From the NCBI GenBank assembly GCA_037074765.1, contig JBAMDO010000571.1, positions 372,001-436,000 of the forward strand: a DNA stretch of 64,000 nt. The letters are read 5' to 3'. The notes under the pieces were generated by a model. The model had not been told where the DNA came from. It ran no database searches and saw nothing but the letters and a program-made list of their open reading frames with translations. Both the position numbers and the translations under genes were made by a program. Positions 41,488 to 54,421 of the stretch are shown here, piece after piece. How positions within the stretch are numbered: the stretch's first letter is position 1; every line of letters starts with the position of its first letter. Source of the DNA: Mansonella perstans (lineage: Eukaryota; Nematoda; Chromadorea; Rhabditida; Onchocercidae).

Positions 41488-42490
41488 ATGACTACTAGCA
41501 AGTATCGCACGGCCAAGAAAAGCTTATTTAAAGAAGTGAAAACGATGCTTCCAAATCAAACTTCGATAGCAAAGCAACGACAAGAATTTTACGAAGAAAC
41601 GAATAATTGAAGATTTCAACTTTGTATCAATACGTTGAAATCTCCAAATGAAAAGTGACTCAATTACATTCAAAAAGAAAAGAAGTATGAGGAAATCACA
41701 AAAGGCGACAATGGAATTCAGGGTGCTCCATAAAGATAAAAAAGCAGTTAGAACATTAACGATGTACAAAATGAAGCTGATCACGCACTAAAAATATTCT
41801 TACAGGAATTATTTCAACCACATGAGTCGTCAAGGCCACGGTCCCATTTTGCAGTTAATCTTACTTAATTGCCGTTACTCACTTCTAGTAGAGATCCTAA
41901 ATGGTGATAGTTTTGGACTAGTTTCAATGCTTTTCATTCGCAACCAATCCCGAAAATTCAAAAATTGAATTATCTGTATTTCTATTAATGCTCAAATAAA
42001 TCTCTCAAGTCATTGAAAAAAATGTATGGATTTGTTTCAAAGAAACACACAACGGAGAAGATTATTATGTAATAGCAAAAAGAATTAGTGGAAATTTAGA
42101 ATAATTTTATAGTATAATTATTTCAGTCTTTTCTGATGAAATGGCAATTAAAATTTCGCCTTTTCTAAAAAAAAGATAATTATAGATGACACTGAAAATA
42201 TTTCGTCGAATCAGCTGTTTAATTTGAATTTATTTAGTAGCTTGAAAAAGCTTTTTAACACACACAATATATATATATATATATACACACACACATACGA
42301 ATACACATAACACTAATGGTTTTAAGAATATGATTTTTGAAAATGCAATTACTGAAGCCAGAAATTTAACAAAAAATGTCTCACAGCATCGGGAATTCGA
42401 TTGACAACAATAAATGATGAAACGGTGGAAGAAATCCTTCTCAGTGAGCTTCGAGAAAAGTATTTATGCTGTAAATTTATTAACTTGCAA
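41488..42490 (+). pseudogene. Degenerate Pao/BEL-type retrotransposon gag
   Basis: A frame starting MTTSKYRTAKKSLFKEV is followed in the same frame by pieces interrupted by many stops. The diagnostic pieces are an SRDPKW block, then FWTSFNAFHSQPIPKIQKLN, which matches the conserved Pao-family gag core (FxGdpxxWxxFwxxFxxxxHxxxixxxqKlxYL). A later piece reads TTINDETVEEILLSELREKY. The remnant is interrupted by an AT/AC microsatellite at 42262-42300. Protease, reverse transcriptase and integrase were not seen, so this is a truncated, non-functional copy. Confidence 0.7.
42262..42300. repeat. AC/AT dinucleotide microsatellite
   Basis: A compound run of CA, then about nine TA units, then CA units, inserted within the decayed gag remnant. 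Confidence 0.95.
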
Positions 42491-42499
42491 AGGAGGACG

Positions 42500-44237
42500 A
42501 TACCATGATTACTGCCATAAATGCATTCTGAATAGACCCATGAGACAATAGATATGGAAATTTTTAAAACAAATTAATGGCATTTCAAAATAATTCTTCC
42601 AATATCATTCCAGTTGCAATTTTTCACCTGGGCCAAATTATTATCCTTTCAGTTTAACGGTTGTAAAATAAGTTTATCATCGCTCGAAAGGCCTTTAAAA
42701 AACTTGGATAAATATTAATATGTGCTAGTAATTATATCGATGAACTGATATTAATACCTAAAGTTTATCAACTAAATCAGAATAAACACTATTAACTTGA
42801 CTGAAAATTTCAGATATTTTAATTTCAATCGGAAATTACTTGCATTGAATCGAATAATGAAAAAATTAAATGAAACGAACTTCGCCAGCAATATTTGCTT
42901 GAAAGTAAAACTGGTTCAATTTTCCGAACAGAAGTCATCTGGAGAGAAGCGAATGAAAGTGATTCATTCATTTCATTTCTCTTTTCAGTAACAGTAAAAG
43001 GGATGATGTTAATAATCCTCCTTAGCTTTACACATATTTCATTTATCCATGGACTGCTTTTACAATTATATCGATCTAATTCTTTTGCAACAACAGCATT
43101 GACATGAGACATCGCTAATAGTATCAGTTTACTACTTTAATTAATTATAATAATAAACAATCTTTTTGCAAATCTTGATTAATTAAACATCATTCTTTTG
43201 GACTAAAAACCGCCTAGCAACAATTTTTTTGATACAAAAGGCTACACAGATTCCTGGAATTTCACAAAGTTTAAAAAATATAAGATAATCAGAATGGTAA
43301 TGTCACTATAGCATAAGCATTGTGGGAAGTTACTTCAACACTTGTTTAGGCTATGATTCAACCCTTCTCTTTAATTTACCGAATTATGGAAAGAACATTA
43401 AAATTATTTATAAAGTACAGCACTCAAGACTTACTATGACCTCGTTTTGAATCAGTACAACCAAAATTTAAATTCTTCAGATTTAAACATCTGAATATCT
43501 TCATTTTAAATTATAAAACAAATATTGCCACAAAATTAGAGGTACCAATGGCATTTTTACAATCTAGTTTCATTATTACTCCCTATTTATAAACTTAATT
43601 ACGTCAATTTTAATCTTATCACTAACGCTGATTTACCCCCATCATATCTCGCTTTCGCCATCGCCTTACTATTTACATACAATGTTGTGATCTGCGCACA
43701 CTCATACTAATCATTCTTATGACAATTGAAAAAAGTGATCAAAACTATGGAAACGTATCCTGTGAAGTATGAAATTGTATTTGGTTTTAAACCATAGTTG
43801 GACTTATTTATATTCATTCGAAATTTATATTCCTTACATGACTTCTGTCCAACAAAACAGAAGATCTGGCGCAAAATTATGACATTTTTCAAAATATGGT
43901 GACAAGGAAATAATTTACCTACACCATTTATTGCATTTAAATTTTAAAAGTGTAGTCACAGATGAAAATTGATAAAGCTTCATCCCAATGTAAACCTAAA
44001 AGATTTTCATTCTATTGTTCCACAGAAAATAATTTGAGCAAGTTTAGCAATAATTTAATAATTCAAGAGTACAAGAGCTCATTCATCAAAAAAAAAATCC
44101 TACAGAGGAAGTAACCATTCACTACCGCCTATTGCGATAAAAAATAATCGACATGCAATTAGAGAGGGAGATATAAAAATGACCATATTAAATTGTTAAA
44201 CAAGGATACAAGTATGGAAAAATGTTCAAAGACACTC
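42500..44237. other. Intergenic, no supported gene
   Basis: Downstream flank of the GTPase gene. A 95-codon minus-strand frame at 42825-43112 overlaps a plus-strand frame and shows no domain. No RNA gene or repeat was recognised. Confidence 0.5.
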
Positions 44238-47200
44238 CTAATCTGCGAGATCGAAGCCAAATATATGGACGATCTCACCCATTCCTTTTGTTTTACTTTC
44301 ACGAAAGATAAGAGGTGTTCCAACTCGAACATATTCAGGATAGCTGTAGAATTCGAACTGAACGGTAACCCACTGACAAGGCACTATCGATGGGGCATCC
44401 AGTTCCATTATTGTAGCCGTTTGGCATACTGAACCAATATAAACTGTAACGAAGAAGCGATCATAGAAGTTTCTGTCTTTATGATAAGACATGAAATTCG
44501 ATACTAACATATACTTTAAATTTTTTGTAAAATAAAAGCAGTGTCAAATAATACTATAACAATTAGCCACCATAACTATTCAATTAAACTGAAAAGAAAC
44601 TTTATGAATTACAATCTTGAAATCTTCTTTAAATCTAACCTGTTCCTTGAAAACCCACACATATTTCATTTGCTGGATGATAGAGTAAATAAAGACGAGC
44701 TGTGAAACGTCGACAAGCTATTCCGTTATCTTTAGTATTTAGCAAAACCATACCCTTTAAAAATGAATGTTTCCCATAAATGTTGTAAAATTTATTAAAC
44801 AGAGACGTCTGCGTGCTATTATAAGAGTTTGCAGGCTGTGATTAGAACAGTCGCTTGCACATACAAAAATATTTGTTGTGAAATCGCCACTCCTGTTTTT
44901 CTATTGCTAGCCGAGTTTCTGTTACGTTTCAATAAGTAATATGCAGTAATACGAGACATTATTCTAATTCTTATACAAGATTGACCTGGATATTCCACCC
45001 ATATCTATATATAATACTTATGTTATCAGTGCTGATTAAACCGAAGACTCTAAAACTTCACACAAACATTCAAACGTAGATGAGATATTTTCGCATGCCA
45101 AACTTTTTAAATGTTTCCAAATTACTTCCGACTAATAAAAACCAAGAGATCAAGTTTCAGTAGTTAAACTTTTCCAGAAAACTTGAGAGCCACAATTAGA
45201 TCATCTGCTATAAAGATATTTTTCATATTTCTTTTTTATATTACCTTTGTAATCACTATTTCTTCTAGAGGAAAAGAAATAGATGCCATCGACTATTTTT
45301 ATAAATTTCTATAAAAATAATAAAAGAGAAAAAGCTTACTCTGCGTATTCTTTGAACATAGATTTCGTCAAGAGCTAACGCCACAGAAGCAGCCTCGCCA
45401 GGTCGTACAAAACGTACCGGTTGCTTGTTGAGCCGTATACTATCAATCCTCCCGATATGATAACTCCCATCTTTGAATGGACCAATTTGTATTACGTCTT
45501 TTTCTCTTAATATCCCATTCGTTAAAACGCCGCACACTACAACATTCACCTGAAAACTTAGTTTATAACATCAAGTAGAGCTTTCTAAGCAACTGATCGC
45601 AGCAAAAAAAATTAAGTATTCCATTCAAAAAAAAGATTTAAAATAATGACCTGTGGAACATGGTAAACTTCTTCTATTGAAAAGAGAAGAGCATTTAGTG
45701 ATATTTCGTCTCGTTTTAGTTTCGAAAAGTCACTGGAGGGTAAAACATTCAAGAACTCTTTCAGAAGATGAAGGTTAAGACCTGATACATTTGATATGAG
45801 AAATATTGGTATCACATTTTTATTTAACATTGCAGTCGCGCAACTGAAAAACTATAATTTTGCAAAACTTACAGTTTCATAGTAATTACTAAATAAATAA
45901 AACCGGATTGCTGAGGAAAAAAGCATATATTCATATTAATGCAAGAAAATTGTAACCGTAAAAAAGCTTACCAGACAGCTGCATCAGAACTTTCGACCCA
46001 TTTTGGTATGCATTCCATACCCGGTCGCTTAAGCAGCATATTAATGTTATGAAGAACTCTATAACAATTTGAATTTCACAGCAGCTATGAAATTTTCCCC
46101 CGTTTAGAGCACTATAGTAACTCATAAATAATTTTAGAAAAATGGAGATTTTTCAATTTTTGAAATGGAAATGCACTAAAAAGCTGCGCTGAGAATGCGT
46201 AAAGATTTAAAGTCAACCACTTTTTTGAATACATTTATAATATTACCTTCAGTCATCATGACCATTTTAGCAAATTGCCTAGCAATATAACTGTGATAGT
46301 TTTTTAATATCAAATCATTTTTGGATCTAAAGAACGATAATGGCTCTCACTTCTCACGTGCAGTAGTAGTGACAGCATCAATTTTAGTGACAACAACAAA
46401 AACTGGTATATTAAGAGCAACAGAAAGACCCAAATGTTCACGTGTAACTGACGTTGGACCCGTTACTGCACTAATAACTAATGCCGCAAAATGTGGTAGA
46501 TATCCTGAAAAAAACCAATAGAAGAATATGGAAAATGAAAAAGAATGCGAGATAAATGCAGAAAAACACCAATAAATTTTTTCATTACCTGTTAACCCAT
46601 AGATGGTCGTTTTGAGATATCTGCGATCGCCAGCCAAATCAATCAATGTTATTAACTTTGTCGATTGCTCAGCGATTTCTTCAGGTGAATGTTCCGAATA
46701 ATTAATCAACTATGGAAAGAGATAACAGATTAAAATAATATTCCAGCACAAGCTCAATAAAATTCCCCGCCTTCTTCCTCAAAGAACAGTTTGAAACAGT
46801 CACCAGCGGATGCAGCAAAAGTTAATCATAAATCCTCAGAACAATCATCTACTCTTTTGAGCGTAAACTACTTCTTCATGCATGAAAATAAACCTTTCTG
46901 GAGTGTTATTGCAGTAATATAAAAAATCTGAAGAAATCAGCTCAAAAGAAAATTTAAAATGTTAGTAATATTAAACAAATTTTACCTTCCCCTGTGAGTT
47001 GAAACCAATTATATCCAAACAAATTGAACTGGTTCTACCACTTTGGAATTCGTGCAAATAACGAAATAGATTCAGGCGAGCCTAAAAATGTTATTGAAGT
47101 ATTTTTCCAAAGCATTATCTTTTGATGTGAAGCTGTGGAACAAGGAAAGAAAGTACCTTTCCACGGCCATTATCTAGACGACCCTGAGTTAATACACCAC

Positions 47201-48964
47201 ACAGTGTTGACTTTCCAGCATTTGCACTGCCCAAAATAGCTATCCTAAATGATTTTACAATGACAGTAATAATATTAACTAAAGTACATCATTTGCTTGA
47301 TAAGATTAGCAACTGTTTTTAAAGTTTCTAAATGCATGGGCAATAAACTACCGGAGTCCAACAAACTGCTGATTGTCGGGGACTTTCCGTATTAATAACT
47401 CAACAACTCGTCGGCGACAGCACGTAACGGTTTTTGGAATAACATCACGCTCACGCAACTAAAACCAAATGAAATTAACTACAAAATAATAGAAATCTAT
47501 GGATGAATATAGCTAACAACCAAACCAATTACGTAAGTCAATAACAAACAAATCAATTACGCAAGAAATAATGACGAATATTTCGGAATCATTCCTTCAA
47601 TTGTCAAATTTTACAAGTGACAGTTTTGCTTAGCCGATTTCGAAGTAATCGCCATTATTTACTGAATAAATCATTTAGTGGACGTCCACTATAAAAATTT
47701 TTGCCAACATTAAAATTAAATTAAGGAATACGTACTCTTAATTTTTGCTTTTATAAATTAAATGGGCAATGTGAAAAACTCGTGCTGACATAAAAATCCT
47801 TCACTAAAGTAAGTATTCCGTTGTTAATATCGAAAATCTATTTCTCACATTATTTCCTTTATTCCTTTTATAAAATCAAGATACAGCAATATTTCTTGCT
47901 AAAATAAAATATTGTGGTAAAATGAAAGATTGTTATGTGAATTTTTCCATTTCAAAGTCCATTCCTGCCGCTAATTTGGTAAGTGTTTTCTCTTTAATTA
48001 GCATTCAGAATTCCCAGCTCTACCTCTCATAATATTTATTTTACAACCAAAGTATTTACGTATCATCACGTTCTAACAGAGTGAATTCCAGATCGTTCAG
48101 ACTAATAAATGTGAGCCTTACAAAAAGCAAAACAAATGGTATGAAAATAATTTACGCAGCTTACCACCACAATACTTGCATTCAAAGCGGCAGCCATGGA
48201 TTTCAATGTTTGCATTGATGCATCTAGTTCTTTATCGGTTAAACCCTTTATCGTACCATCGTCTTGCACGCCAATTTCATAGATTGCTTCGCCCTGACCC
48301 TCTCTCAGACGCCATTTCATCTGCGTTATCAAATGTTGCATTCGACTTAAAGATGGATCGACAAGTTTTACCTTGAAAGCAAAAAAAATTTATTTACATT
48401 ATTTTGACCTTTAAATATAGCTTACTTGTAGGCCTTTATTATGAAAATGAACATTAATATGGATTCAGTTTTCAGTAATATTCTTATTGGTACTTGAATC
48501 AAGAAAGTATATTATGGCTACAAGTTAAATAACGGACTTACCTTATATTCAATATTCCCTTCCTCAACTTCTGGTGGTAAAGAATTCTCGAAATTTTCAA
48601 ACATGTCTATTAAAGAGAACGAGTTGATGCAATCAGTCATCCTTTCACACTTTGCTTTCTGTCTGTCAGTTCTAAAACAATATCCTGACTCTTTTAAAGC
48701 ATGAAAATCCAAACTATTTTTACCATAATATTAATAATAAAAGTTGTTTTATCACACGAAATTATGAAATGATTTTTTGCTTTAGCCTCATTAATGATAA
48801 ATTATTCTGAATAATAAGTACTAGGCTCAAAAAACTCTCACTTAAGTCAACGATTTAAAAATTATAAATAGATAAATGGAGTAGAAAATTTAGAGATTAT
48901 AAAAAATATCTACAAATGCTTACTTTTGCCGTTCAAACTCTCGATCCAATATCACAAAATTCAT
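44238..48964 (-). CDS. GTPBP1/GTPBP2-family translational-type GTPase (up to 13 exons)
   Basis: Related to EF-Tu/eEF1A; the family acts in rescue of stalled ribosomes and mRNA surveillance. Exons on the minus strand: 48964-48924, 48671-48542, 48371-48165, 47458-47352, 47244-47157, 47081-46986, 46709-46589, 46504-46351, 46058-45972, 45843-45651, 45549-45340, 44754-44640 and 44476-44238. All phases match, giving 595 aa; vertebrate relatives have about 600-670. An equally good start is the ATG at 48640 (571 aa, MTDCINSFS), because the 48964 exon lies in a longer cysteine-rich frame that may end another gene. Using the 571-aa numbering: [13 protein letters not shown] typical of GTPBP2, P-loop GSANAGKS at 143-150, SGRTSS at 181-186, DLAG at 223-226, TKID at 279-282, SNVSG, then two beta-barrel domains ending GFDLAD. 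The P-loop has Asn where relatives have Asp, and the residue after DLAG is Asp rather than His. Which paralogue this is, GTPBP1 or GTPBP2, is unsettled. Confidence 0.9.
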
Positions 48965-49137
48965 TTTATTTTCATGTTGACATTCCTTATTGTACGGAAT
49001 ACCGCTGGACACCTTACATCCTTTGTTAGTGTAACATAACGATTTTCGAAGAAAGAATATTATTCACGAAAGATAACAAAAGGGATGCAGAAAGGTTGCA
49101 TTGGATACAGACAATCATGTGTTCCATTCATTTTAGA

Positions 49138-49164
49138 TCATCATGGGCAGCACCCATGATGATA
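49138..49164. repeat. 11-bp perfect hairpin
   Basis: ATCATCATGGG, a 5-base spacer CAGCA and the exact reverse complement CCCATGATGAT. It lies upstream of the GTPase gene within an apparent non-coding stretch between possible exons. Confidence 0.7.
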
Positions 49165-49199
49165 GCAACTCTACAACGAACTTAAAAGTTAATAAAATT

Positions 49200-49493
49200 A
49201 ATGCATATAACCAGTTGGCAGAAACAAAAAACGATCACGTGAAAGTATGAAACTACCGCACAAGGAAGGAAAGGAGTTACTTTTCAGACCAACAATTTGA
49301 ACAAAACTTTTTTGTATTTTTAAACACGTACTACATATGGAATATGTTTGAATTAGTAATATAATAAACATTGTAATTCTAAGCAAGATTCACAGTAATA
49401 TTTTTCCTTATGTTCCTGTAAATATCTAAATTTATTCATTTGCCAGAAGATCACACATGCATCACACAAACTACATTCCTGATTATTTTTCTG
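49200..49493 (-). other. Cysteine-rich candidate exons of an unidentified gene
   Basis: Read on the minus strand, a piece at about 49493-49380 begins after a good acceptor (GGCTTCAG) and reads QECSLCDACVIFWQ, then YYCESCLELQ. A second piece at about 49334-49285 after the acceptor ATATGTAG reads KKFCSNCWSE and ends at a GTAACT donor. It can join in phase to a third piece whose acceptor ends GTCCAG at about 49009 and which reads GIPYNKECQHENK and runs into the 48964 exon. The spaced CxxC pairs suggest zinc binding. The first two pieces do not join in an obvious phase, so the gene model is incomplete. Confidence 0.3.
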
Positions 49494-49499
49494 AAGCCT

Positions 49500-51390
49500 G
49501 TTAAATATTAAATATAAATTTCATAAGTACACAATTAATGCACAGGATAAAATATTGTATTTAAAATATGGCAAATGGAAAATGGATAAATCCCATTAAA
49601 GCATTAATCAACTAATTGAAAAAGAGAAGAATAGAGAAAGAGAAAATGGGAAAAAGGATGCCTAATAGGGAATTAATTTGATAATTCATAATAGATGTTA
49701 TAGATGTTACGTGATAGATATTATCCTATAATATTTTGTAAACAGAAGTTAAGTCATTCAAAAGATAGCACAGAACTAAGCAGTTTTTACCTAGGGGAAC
49801 TATGAAAAATAATAATGTGAATGAGTAAATAATCAGCGTAGAAATACTCTCTTCGATCAAACTTCAAGTCCTTCTACTCTTACTCTTTTCTATCACTGAT
49901 CTAATCAACAAATCCCTTTCTACAATCACTGAAATAATTCAGAATCTTTTTCCCTACTATCTCATACTTCTATCCATCTCCAATTTCTCCTCAATATTCA
50001 ATGTCAATTGGACTTACCTACACTTACCCTAATATCAATTACTGCAATAAAACTTCTTCTTGCTGTTCCGTCACTTTACACCTTTCATTCTATTTACAAC
50101 TTTCTCCTTCACACATCTCTAGCTATTCAGTCTAAACCTCTCTAACCTTTTATTATCCGATAGTGTTATCTATCGTAACCTCAGATTTGTTGAAAATGAC
50201 AGTCAATGCAAGATCGTGCTAACTTTTGCTTCTATTTGCTTAAAGTAATGATGCCTATCGAGGAATGATTTAATTCATTATCTCATGATTTAATTCATTA
50301 TCTCTCCTTCTTTTTCTTCCATTCCTTTCTTCCAGTCATTTTCTGCAAAATACATTCAATTTCTCGATTAATAAACGTTTCTCATCAAATGACAAATTCG
50401 ATTCTCTCTCGTTCCTAGCTTCATCACTTTTTACCCACTTTTTCCACTTGACCTTTTTTACCACTTTTTACCCACTTGATCCACTTTTCTAACGTTTGAT
50501 CATCACCAGAGTGTAAATGAAAGGTCGATATCAGTCCAAAAGAATTCAAATTATATAACTTCTTCACCTTTAAATAGAGATAGAAGAGGATTCCCTGTGG
50601 AAACACATTAAAATGAGCAGAATTCGCAAAAAAGTTTAACTGCCAATAATTAAAATTCACTTCTATTTGTTTAGTTAGAAATTCGAATACCGTGACCTGA
50701 ATGTGCTAAAACCTGTTATGGAACTGTCTCTGATATGGGATTATATCTTTTCATCGAAAGGTAAGCTCAGTTGATATCTAATGATATCTATTGAGATGGA
50801 ATCAGTAAGTGAAGTGAAATGAAGTGAAGCGAAGTTGAACAATCATCTTCCATGAACGTCAATGAAAAAATGCTTACATCTGACTTGAAAATATGACCGT
50901 AGAACTGACAATAAATCATTGGGATTGTTAACGATTATGATTACGATATAGATCAAGATAACGATTATGATATGTTAACGACTACGATTATCATATAGAC
51001 CAAACTTTAAAAAAAAATGTGTTAAAAATTTTCGGAAAAGAACCAAAATTTATAATTAATTGCTTATGCACAACAAAATTTCACGCTCCAAGTTATTATG
51101 AAATTTTAAAATACTTCTTAAAATAAGTTTGTATTATGCTGATAATGAACCGCTTGAGTATGATAGCTCAGAAATTGAACTAACTAGAGATGTGTCATTT
51201 GGAAATGGCCATTAAAACATACACAAGTTGTAAATAAATGAATAAAATATGAGTTATCTACCAATAATCAGGACCGGGAAATATCGATGCAAAGCTTTGT
51301 CCATCTTTTTTATGAACAACACAAAACTAAGATAAAAATCAATCATAAGTTTCTGTCCTCAGATAAATGGTCCCGCACACAAAACTGCCA
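49500..51390. other. Intergenic, no supported gene
   Basis: A short direct duplication of TGATTTAATTCATTATCTC lies at about 50266-50304, and a GATTA/ACGATTATGA-rich imperfect repeat lies at about 50926-51000. A 78-codon minus-strand frame at 50424-50660 has no domain. Confidence 0.5.
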
Positions 51391-51602
51391 TCAGTTTTAC
51401 TTTAAATTACCGCATTCCAGGGTTGAGCTGAAATCCACCAAACATCTCAGTGATTTATGCACAATTTTACTTTGAACTACCACATTGCAGGGTTGAGCTG
51501 AAACCTACCAAACATCCCAGTGATTTATGCACAGTTTTACTTGAACTACTACATTGCAGGATTGAGCTGAGCTGAAACCTACCAAACATCCCAGTGATTT
51601 AT
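51391..51602. repeat. Minisatellite, about 71-bp unit, three copies
   Basis: Three consecutive units share TTTTACTTGAACTAC, CAGGGTTGAGCTGAAA and CCAAACATCYCAGTGATTTA. The third copy has an extra GAGCT, and the last copy ends before GACGCG. Copies differ by a few substitutions each. Confidence 0.9.
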
Positions 51603-53579
51603 GACGCGACTGCAACAAAACAAATAGATGAATGGTGCATAGGCAATATGCAACAGTATTTGCAACGTTTATTTCCACTTGGATCTTCTGATTCAACTTG
51701 CCCTTTGACACCTGCATTCTCATCTGGAAATTTATATTTAAAGTTAAGGGAGAAAAATTGATGATCTGTTGTTTGACAATATTAATGTCTTCATTAAGCA
51801 TTTCCAACGAATATTTGAAAAAAACCACCTGCTGCAAACAATATAATCTCTTCAAGTTAGTCATTGGCAAACTTTTATTACCTATGGTAACATTTCCATA
51901 TTGATAATATCATTTATTTAGGTATGACTATTTTTCAGTATATTCTTGTAGATTCTATAAAGATTCTATTTTTAGATGATTTTTATCATTTAAAAATTTA
52001 GTTATTTTTAGATTACTTTTTTTTTTTTTATTTTATTTTTAGATAATTTTTATGCGATCAAATTGAAATGATACCATATTGCTATTTTGAATGCTTTTAG
52101 TTCTTTTTTCTTTTAGATCCTTTTTGCTTTTAGATCCTTTTAGATCCCTTTTGAATAAATATCATTATTTAAATTAAAATTTGAAATCTGTACTTTCTTC
52201 AGTTGGATAAATTTAAAATGATATTTTGTATTAAACATTCTTGAATTTGACTCACTTTGTAAATTTGTTTCAGAAGAAACAGCACATCAAATTATCTAAT
52301 TCCTATCGTATGATATAAATGCTTAGAAAACAATAATCCTTTGCAGTACATTACCTCAAGTACGATCTAAGAAGGCGCAGTAGATAACTTCTTTTAATAT
52401 GTTATCTGATATCAATTACCTTAAGTTCAAAGTTTTAAATAATTTAAAGGAAAAATAGTTAAATAAATTAAATAAGCTTAAAATATTTCACACTGGCTTA
52501 CGAGAAGCAAATGATAAAATTTGTCACTTTTCATCTGCCTGTTGAAGATTTCCCAGTCATAAAATATCACTGTTATCTGATATCATTTCTGTTGTAACAT
52601 TGTAATCTTACTCTCATTTTTCTCACATTAAAACAATCCTTCGACAGTTTTTTAACAAAGTGATTCTTAATTAAGTTATAAATTTGAGTTTTTGAGACAA
52701 AAACTGACATGTAGGAAAAAATGTGCAGCAAAAAATTGACATTACAATTCATTCTTATAAAAATTCTATTTCAACTGATTTATGTTTCGCTGTCGCTTTT
52801 CATTTCTGTTTTGAGAATAAATCACATTTTAAGTAAAAAAAAAGAGAAAATTTTGATTTTGTGGCACATGAAATGAAGAAGAAATTAAATTACAACAACT
52901 ACATTAATTCTTTTCACCATGTTCAGATAACTTAAAGGCTATTTTATTAATTAATTGCTCTGTACAACTTAGAAAACATTTGAATGTTACTTTTTTAATG
53001 AAAGATGCAGTGAATATTTTACAACAGTTAATTTGCACTTTAAAGACAATATAGGCTAATGTTTCAGTCTCGTGATAGGTTCAACATGTTAATGACCGGT
53101 TTAAAATTTTAGACTGGTCCATTCAATTATCATTTCAAAAATCCATTATCAATATCATCATCATCAGTAATATCGGTACATGTTCACAATACTCTTTTAA
53201 AGTAATTTAAATGGACTTTTGTAATGTTTGTGCAAGCCAAAGCATAAAATCATTAATTTTATTCATTATCATTTGAATTTAAAATTTATATGAGCAATTC
53301 AATCACCAACTCAGTATTTTCAAACATAACGACACAGATCCATATATTTACTATATCAAAACTTAGTATTATCCATATGTCTTGCGGGTTTATGCTTCAT
53401 TTCAGCTCAGGAATTGAACTTGCACCTTTTCGGATGGAATTATTTCTCTCTCTCTTTCTCTTTTATGTACTTTTAAACAAAATTTAATGATGCTAGTACA
53501 GTATTAAGTAATAGGAATGAATAAGTGATCTGAAGAGATGCGCATATGAGAAAGCACCAATATTGGTGAGAATATAAGT
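51603..53579. other. Intergenic, no supported gene
   Basis: AT-rich with T homopolymer tracts near 52018-52029 and repeated TTTTAGAT segments at about 51970-52145. No gene or RNA was recognised. Confidence 0.5.
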
Positions 53580-53735
53580 GATTGATCTGTTATCAATATT
53601 ATCAATTGATCTGTTATCAACGTTACCAAATTAATTTGTTATCAATGTTACCAATTAATGATTGATTTGTTATCAACATTGTCAATTGATCTGTTATCAA
53701 TGTTATCAATTAGTGATTGATTTGTTATGACAATT
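53580..53735. repeat. Degenerate short tandem repeat, about 23-bp unit
   Basis: Repeated TTGATCTGTTATCAAT and GTTACCAATT variants, about seven units with substitutions and small spacing changes. The unit is itself partly palindromic (TTGATnnGTTATCAA). Confidence 0.85.
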
Positions 53736-54131
53736 GATTTAAAAACTTTTCTTTATATCTTTTTTTCATTCTTTTATTTATATTTCATTTCAAATTATTG
53801 AATTATTTTTTGTCACAAGAATGATGAGAGGATATGTGGAAAGAGAAAGAGAGAGAGACATTTTGTTTGCAAAATGATCTGTGCGAACTTTATTCAAAAT
53901 AGGGTCCGCAGTACGTATTATTCGCTGTGTAGTTCATTACTGTTTGGGTTGGTGATGCAGACTGCGGCTTGCTGTGTGTGAAGTGCCAGGTGAGAGAGAT
54001 GTGATCCTATATCTACTTCAATCGATCTAAATTCATCTTTAAACTATTTACATATAACACTGAAATTGCTCAAATAATTATAGTCAGCTGTTAGATTGTA
54101 ATTTATAATTAAATTTGTAATTAGTATTTCT
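53736..54131. other. Intergenic with locally higher GC
   Basis: Around 53900-54000 the sequence is less AT-rich and holds a donor-like CCAG/GTGAGAG at about 53987. This could be an untranslated exon of the striatin gene, but no coding frame supports it. Confidence 0.25.
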
Positions 54132-54421
54132 ACTTATCACAGTTCTGATATCTTATCATATACCACCATACCTTATCATAACTCTGATACCTTATCATAA
54201 CTCTGATACCTTATCACAGCTCTGATACCTTATCATATACCACCATACCTTATCATAGCTCTGATACCTTATCATAACTCTGATACCTTATCATAGCTCT
54301 GATACCTTATCATATACCACTATACCATATCATAGCTCTGATACCTTATCATATACCACCATACCATATCATAGCTCTGATACCTTATCATAACTCTGTT
54401 ACCTTATCATAGCTCTGATAT
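54132..54421. repeat. Two-unit minisatellite array
   Basis: An alternation of two related units, TACCTTATCATAACTCTGA (19 bp) and TACCTTATCATATACCACCA (20 bp), about 15 units in all. Both begin TACCTTATCATA and differ in the second half. Order is irregular, suggesting unequal exchange. Confidence 0.95.

Noticed and set aside
46321..46521. Plus-strand open frame over the GTPase exon 46351-46504
   Set aside because: It is the antisense shadow of the exon encoding TREHLGL and VTKID.
53580..54421. CRISPR-like regular repeats
   Set aside because: Units are contiguous or degenerate with no unique spacers and lie in a eukaryotic genome; they are minisatellites.
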